Source: CADEEN01 sp040384625
Lineage (GTDB): Bacteria > Pseudomonadota > Gammaproteobacteria > Burkholderiales > Burkholderiaceae_C
Direction of reading: 5' to 3'
Length of the DNA stretch: 64,000 nt
Assembly: GCA_040384625.1 (NCBI GenBank)
Contig: JAZKIW010000071.1
Location: 5,046 to 69,045, forward strand
Each line of letters begins with the position of its first letter. Within the stretch, counting starts at the first letter, position 1. Of the stretch, positions 61,179-64,000 are shown piece by piece. A model generated the notes under the pieces. That model had not been told where the DNA came from and ran no database searches. It saw only the letters and a program-made list of their open reading frames with translations. The position numbers and the translations under genes were made by a program.

Positions 61179-61516
61179 AGACGGCGGCCTTGTTGTTGTG
61201 CCTGTTGGCCCTGGTCGCCTGCGAGAAGAAGCGTTCCACTGATCCTGCCGAGCCGCGCACCAGCGCGATGGTCCCCGCCGGGCAGCGCCCCGCCGTGCCG
61301 TCGTCTCCGGACCCGTCCGTCCCGTCTGCCACCTCGGTTTTCGTTACACCACCGGCCAGCACGGCAAAGGACGAAGCCGCGGCCAAGGTCACTTCGAACG
61401 AAACCCTGACCCGGACTCAGGAGTCGAACACGATGCCGATGCCGGGTCAGGTGAACAACCACTCGACCCCCTCGCTCGATCCGGCCAACACACGCCGCGC
61501 CGCCAGCGCACCTTGA
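61175..61516 (+). CDS. Putative lipoprotein
   Basis: A 113-residue protein. The signal ends in the lipobox LVAC (Cys16 in LLALVACEKK). The remainder is Pro/Ser/Thr-rich and disordered (RPAVPSSPDPSVPSATSVF, then PGQVNNHSTPSLDP). There is no domain. It overlaps the SOD stop (ATGA), so it is translated from the same RNA. Confidence 0.65.
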   Translation: MKTAALLLCLLALVACEKKRSTDPAEPRTSAMVPAGQRPAVPSSPDPSVPSATSVFVTPPASTAKDEAAAKVTSNETLTRTQESNTMPMPGQVNNHSTPSLDPANTRRAASAP

Positions 61517-61528
61517 ACCGGTGCTTCC

Positions 61529-61969
61529 ATGATGTCGGTGCAAGCAGGCCGGGAACGGCCGAGCCACCGGAGCGTCCGTCGGCCGGCGAGGGCCTGGGCT
61601 GTACGCGCGCACGCACTCGACGAGTTGCCATCCGATCGCATCTTCATCGAGATGCTGACGGCCTACCGCGCGAGCGGGGTCCCACGGTGCTTCAGCAGAT
61701 CACCCGCGGCGCGGCCTTCAGTTTCGAGTGACAGCAGGTATTCTGGGTGCCGTGCTCCAGTTCTGCGGCCCCGACCTGGCGCCCAAACCCGCCGTCGCCG
61801 AGGGGCTGGGGGCGAGCTGGCGGATGTCTTTGACGGCTGGTCACTGGCGATCTGGTTTTCCTTGCCAAACTGCTGGGTGAAGGACGCGGGTCGGATGGAC
61901 TTGCTGGACGCGCGCCTGGCCCTGGTGCTCGCCGCTGCACGCGTCGATCGCTTCATTGCCAGCGGCTGA
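61529..61969 (+). pseudogene. Decayed conserved hypothetical gene with an MbcA/ParS-like C-terminus
   Basis: One frame is open, but recognisable protein pieces lie in several frames. HALDELPSDRIFIEMLTAYRAS comes first. Then, after shifts, pieces such as TVLQQITRGAAFSFE (another frame), QQVFWVP, VLQFCGPDLAPKPAVAEG (a third frame), and finally ELADVFDGWSLAIWF with GRMDLLDARLALVLAAARVDRFIASG back in the first frame. Together these match a conserved Burkholderiales hypothetical protein whose end resembles the toxin-binding domain of Xre/ParS antitoxins. At least three frameshifts are needed. It ends overlapping the convergent L,D-transpeptidase gene. Confidence 0.65.
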
Positions 61970-62705
61970 GAGCTGCCACGTCGTAGCTGCCGAATACCTC
62001 CTTCACCGAGCGTTCTTCGGGCAAGACGTAGACGAGAGGGCGGCGCGCACTCTGCGTCGTGGGCAGCACGAAGGACTCGTAGAAGGCGGCCGGCACATTG
62101 ATGCAGCCGTAGGACACGCGGTTGTCGTCGATCGTTTTCGAAGCCAGACGCTCCAGCCTGCGTTCGCTCGGCTCGGTGGCACGCACACGGTGCATCGACA
62201 CCGCCGCTTCGTAGTCGACCCAGACCACGTCTTCGCCCAGCGTGTTGCGGCCGCGTTGCGCCACGAAGCGCCCGGCAGGGGTGGTTCGTTCATGCGGCTG
62301 CACTTCCGCGATCGGCCGAGCGCCGATGCCGGGAACGTTGTCGTCGCCCCGCGCCGCGCCGAGCAGCACCGGCGTTGAATTGCGCAGCCGGGCCTGTTCG
62401 TCGAAGACATACAGCGTGGCCTGGCGCTTGTCGAGGATGATGAACGCGGCGCCCGCGTTGTCGCCCGAATCGGCAATCCAGTCGGCAATATGACGCGCAT
62501 CGGCCGAAGGCTGATGTCGGCCGAAATCGGCCCAGCGCGCAGGCCGTTCGATCGCCGTCGACGGCGGACTGTTGTGGGGCGCGCGAGCGGCCGGCGCCAG
62601 GACCAGGGTCAAGACCGCCAGCCCGGCCAGCACGCCACGCTGCAGGCTTTGTATCAGCTCCGCGCGGCTGCTGCCGACAAGGTGGTTCGAGAGGGAGGGG
62701 GTCAT
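61953..62705 (-). CDS. L,D-transpeptidase family protein (YkuD-type)
   Basis: A 250-residue exported protein with a signal-like N-terminus (LAGLAVLTLVLAPAARA) and the L,D-transpeptidase catalytic end RVSYGCINVPAAFYESFV, with the nucleophile Cys in SxGC. An upstream VSMHRVRATEPSERRLE supplies the conserved His. Such enzymes crosslink peptidoglycan or attach lipoproteins to it. The consensus HGC is replaced by YGC, as in some subfamilies, so activity is likely but not certain. It follows a hairpin and the Thr-rich gene on the same strand. Confidence 0.88.
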   Translation of the reverse strand: MTPSLSNHLVGSSRAELIQSLQRGVLAGLAVLTLVLAPAARAPHNSPPSTAIERPARWADFGRHQPSADARHIADWIADSGDNAGAAFIILDKRQATLYVFDEQARLRNSTPVLLGAARGDDNVPGIGARPIAEVQPHERTTPAGRFVAQRGRNTLGEDVVWVDYEAAVSMHRVRATEPSERRLERLASKTIDDNRVSYGCINVPAAFYESFVLPTTQSARRPLVYVLPEERSVKEVFGSYDVAALSRWQ

Positions 62706-62718
62706 CGCTTGCGCCCGG

Positions 62719-62753
62719 AAAACAGCGCCGGCCAGGCAACCCCGACCGGCGCT
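62719..62753 (-). terminator. Rho-independent terminator of the Thr-rich gene
   Basis: On the minus strand AGCGCCGG and CCGGCGCT arms (62753-62746 and 62731-62724) enclose a 14-base loop and are followed by GTTTT. It lies between the Thr-rich gene stop and the L,D-transpeptidase start. Confidence 0.65.
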
Positions 62754-62789
62754 GCGGCGGCACAGACTGCGCCGCTGGTGTCGCGCGCT

Positions 62790-63089
62790 CTAGTTGCGGT
62801 CGGCGCGCACTTCAGGTTCGGCCATCGGCGCCGGTGCCGGCGTCGGCGTGCTTGAGGGCTCGGGTGTCGTCGTGGTGGTCGAGGGGGTGCTCGGCGTCGT
62901 GGTCGTTGTCGTCGATGGCGTCGTCGTGCTGGGCGTGGTCATCGGCTGCGATGGCTGCGACGGCTGCGTCGTGCTGGTGTCGGTCGACGTCGTGGCGGGC
63001 GGGGTGGTGGTTTGCGCATAGGCGATGCCGATGGCGCCGACCACGGCCGCGGCCGCGGCAGTCGATACGAGGTACTTCGAGACTGTCAT
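62790..63089 (-). CDS. Exported Thr/Ser/Pro-rich protein
   Basis: A 99-residue protein with a signal peptide (STAAAAAVVGAIGIAYAQ). A low-complexity region of Thr, Ser and Pro follows (TTTPPATTSTDTSTTQPSQP, continuing to about residue 88) and a short acidic end (PMAEPEVRADRN). It has no domain. It may be a surface or periplasmic spacer or a glycosylation target (inference). AAGGAG precedes the ATG. A GTCCTACG motif lies upstream at 63207-63200. Confidence 0.7.
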   Translation of the reverse strand: MTVSKYLVSTAAAAAVVGAIGIAYAQTTTPPATTSTDTSTTQPSQPSQPMTTPSTTTPSTTTTTTPSTPSTTTTTPEPSSTPTPAPAPMAEPEVRADRN

Positions 63090-63199
63090 GTGAATGCTCC
63101 TTGGAGACGGTTGATCGGAAAGCGAGTGCCGGCTATACCGGACAGCTTCAGATTAGGTGCCGCCAGTGATGATCGCGATCGGGCGACGTCGGACCCATT

Positions 63200-63207
63200 C
63201 GTAGGAC
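63200..63207 (-). promoter_or_regulatory. GTCCTACG motif upstream of the Thr-rich gene
   Basis: On the minus strand GTCCTACG followed by AATGGG lies 111 bases before the gene start. Its sister copy with CG at the end is at 59184-59177. Confidence 0.3.
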
Positions 63208-63269
63208 GATGCCCCAGTGTCGGCGCAGTGGTCGGATTTGCTTACTTGCGCGCCGCAGCACGTGCGCCA

Positions 63270-63476
63270 TCAGCATCGAACGACAGCCTGCTGCTCGTCG
63301 TGCGCGTCGCCCCAGGTGTCGGTCCACGCGACCGCCGGCTGGGTGTCGACAAAGTCCTGATCGGGCAAGACAGGCGGCACCTGCCCGCCCTTTGGCGCCG
63401 CTGCAAAGATTGCCGCAAAGTCTGCGATCCACATCCGCCGCGTCTGCGGTGGTGCTGAACCCTTGGGGAGTGACAT
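63270..63476 (-). CDS. Hypothetical small protein
   Basis: A 68-residue frame (SLPKGSAPPQTRRMWIADFA at the start) ending DEQQAVVRC. It has no family, signal or membrane helix. The ATG at 63476 is preceded by AGGCGAAG. Codon use is similar to neighbours, but the evidence is limited to an open frame. Confidence 0.4.
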   Translation of the reverse strand: MSLPKGSAPPQTRRMWIADFAAIFAAAPKGGQVPPVLPDQDFVDTQPAVAWTDTWGDAHDEQQAVVRC

Positions 63477-63509
63477 GTCTTCGCCTCGGCGAAGCGGGTG
63501 GTCGTCGCG

Positions 63510-63640
63510 CGAAGTTTGCTTGCGACGGTCGCGATCAGCGCTCACTGGCGGCCCTCCAAAGGCGCTCAAAAGCAACCTGCGTGCCTGTCCGTTGGAGGGC
63601 AGTTTGCTTCGATAGGCTCAGGAGCGCAATTTGCTCCTTG
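63510..63640 (+). repeat. Short repeats and hairpins in the leader before the DUF3606 gene
   Basis: Three loosely similar AGTTTGCT/AATTTGCT blocks (63512-63520, 63601-63608, 63628-63635), an 8-bp inverted repeat CCCTCCAA/TTGGAGGG (63552-63599), and a hairpin AGGAGC/GCTCCT (63620-63637) lie upstream of the DUF3606 gene. They may form a structured leader or a small RNA; this is unproven. Confidence 0.35.
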
Positions 63641-63666
63641 CCCCGTCACCCAAAAAGGACGCCGGC

Positions 63667-63876
63667 ATGGAAGACCCGATCGAAAAGACCCGCGGACACC
63701 ATCACCGCGCCCGCATCAACATCGGCACGCGACGCGATCTGGAAACCTGGGCGAGCTTGTTCGAAGTCACCCCTGAAGACGTGCGCGCTGCGGTCAACGC
63801 TGTCGGCAGCGACCTCGAGAAGGTAGAGATGTACCTTGCCGTGCGGCTGGCCCAAAAGGACGCGGCCGAGGATTGA
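63667..63876 (+). CDS. DUF3606 domain protein
   Basis: A 69-residue protein. Residues about 13-62 (HHRARINIGTRRDLETWASL, then VTPEDVRAAVNAVGSDLEKV) match the DUF3606 signature, in which a strand with basic residues leads into helices. Members are small, often DNA-associated in annotation, but not characterised. The ATG at 63667 is preceded by an AAAGGAC sequence. A strong inverted repeat follows. Confidence 0.85.
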   Translation: MEDPIEKTRGHHHRARINIGTRRDLETWASLFEVTPEDVRAAVNAVGSDLEKVEMYLAVRLAQKDAAED

Positions 63877-63896
63877 CGCTCGCCAGTTCCTGCGAG

Positions 63897-63929
63897 GCAC
63901 GGGCCAGTTCACTTCGAACCGGCCCGTGC
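63897..63929. terminator. Bidirectional terminator-like hairpin
   Basis: GCACGGGCCAGTTC and GAACCGGCCCGTGC arms (63897-63910 and 63916-63929) form a 14-bp stem (one mismatch) with a 5-base loop, between the DUF3606 gene and a convergent minus-strand frame. There is no T-run on either side beyond short ones. Confidence 0.6.
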
Positions 63930-63947
63930 CCGCACCATCATCAAACC

Positions 63948-64000
63948 TTACTTCCCGTCGCGATCCGAGTCGCCCGGCGTGGCGCGCTCGACGGTATCGC
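63948..64000 (-). CDS. Partial hypothetical gene (C-terminal end)
   Basis: A minus-strand frame ends at TAA (63950-63948) with the visible residues DTVERATPGDSDRDGK. The position just beyond a convergent-type hairpin supports a real gene end. Too short to identify. Confidence 0.35.
   Translation of the reverse strand, partial: DTVERATPGDSDRDGK

Noticed and set aside
62860..63000. Repetitive GTCGTCGTGG-type DNA that looked like a CRISPR or satellite array
   Set aside because: There are no regular spacers; it encodes the Thr/Ser/Pro-rich protein on the minus strand.

Overview
The window reads as chromosomal DNA of a high-GC betaproteobacterium, most likely a Burkholderiales member of the Rubrivivax/Leptothrix/Methylibium type. 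The reasons are the very G/C-rich third codon positions, the order murA-hisGDCBHAF, the polyhydroxyalkanoate-granule family protein beside storage-lipid genes, and the nadK-recN block next to hrcA. I see no phage, transposase, integrase, CRISPR array or rRNA. One tRNA (Gln, TTG) is present.

0-4.8 kb: the end of a zinc aminopeptidase gene, then a lipid and storage group (PHA-granule family protein, acyl-CoA-binding protein, wax ester synthase/diacylglycerol acyltransferase), a small membrane protein, a TPR protein and a TetR regulator. 4.8-11.2 kb: an EamA exporter, an ABC-2 transporter pair, a patatin-type lipase, an M48 membrane protease and LemA. 11.2-20.6 kb: bolA-murA followed by tightly overlapping his genes (G, D, C, B, H, A, F), then rsmD, coaD and a 2[4Fe-4S] ferredoxin. 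HisD carries an in-frame C-terminal GNAT acetyltransferase domain, and hisI/hisE are absent after hisF.

20.5-26.8 kb, minus strand: a DUF4124-like protein, pth, rplY (with a clear terminator), prs, tRNA-Gln, ispE, lolB and a large TPR protein. This links isoprenoid, PRPP, outer-membrane lipoprotein and translation functions. 26.8-31 kb, plus strand: mutM, a dynamin-like GTPase and mutY, so the two glycosylases of the 8-oxoguanine repair system flank the GTPase. 31-35.1 kb, minus strand: the overlapping or closely spaced run nadK-recN-rapZ-Lon-substrate-binding-domain gene. 35.1-37.6 kb: hrcA and fumC.

37.6-64 kb is an accessory envelope and stress region. It holds a ferritin-like protein, a giant cyclic beta-1,2-glucan synthase-like protein (2767 residues), a glycine-zipper lipoprotein, an alternative oxidase, a MacAB/NodT-type tripartite efflux operon, an RNB-domain ribonuclease, CBS, DoxX and Zn-ribbon proteins, an Fe/Mn superoxide dismutase, an L,D-transpeptidase, a Thr/Ser/Pro-rich exported protein, a DUF3606 protein and several unknown small genes. 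Two degenerate genes (a GGDEF protein and a conserved hypothetical) suggest active decay here. A short TCCTACA-like motif recurs in the intergenic DNA of this region only, and may be a shared regulatory or repeat element.
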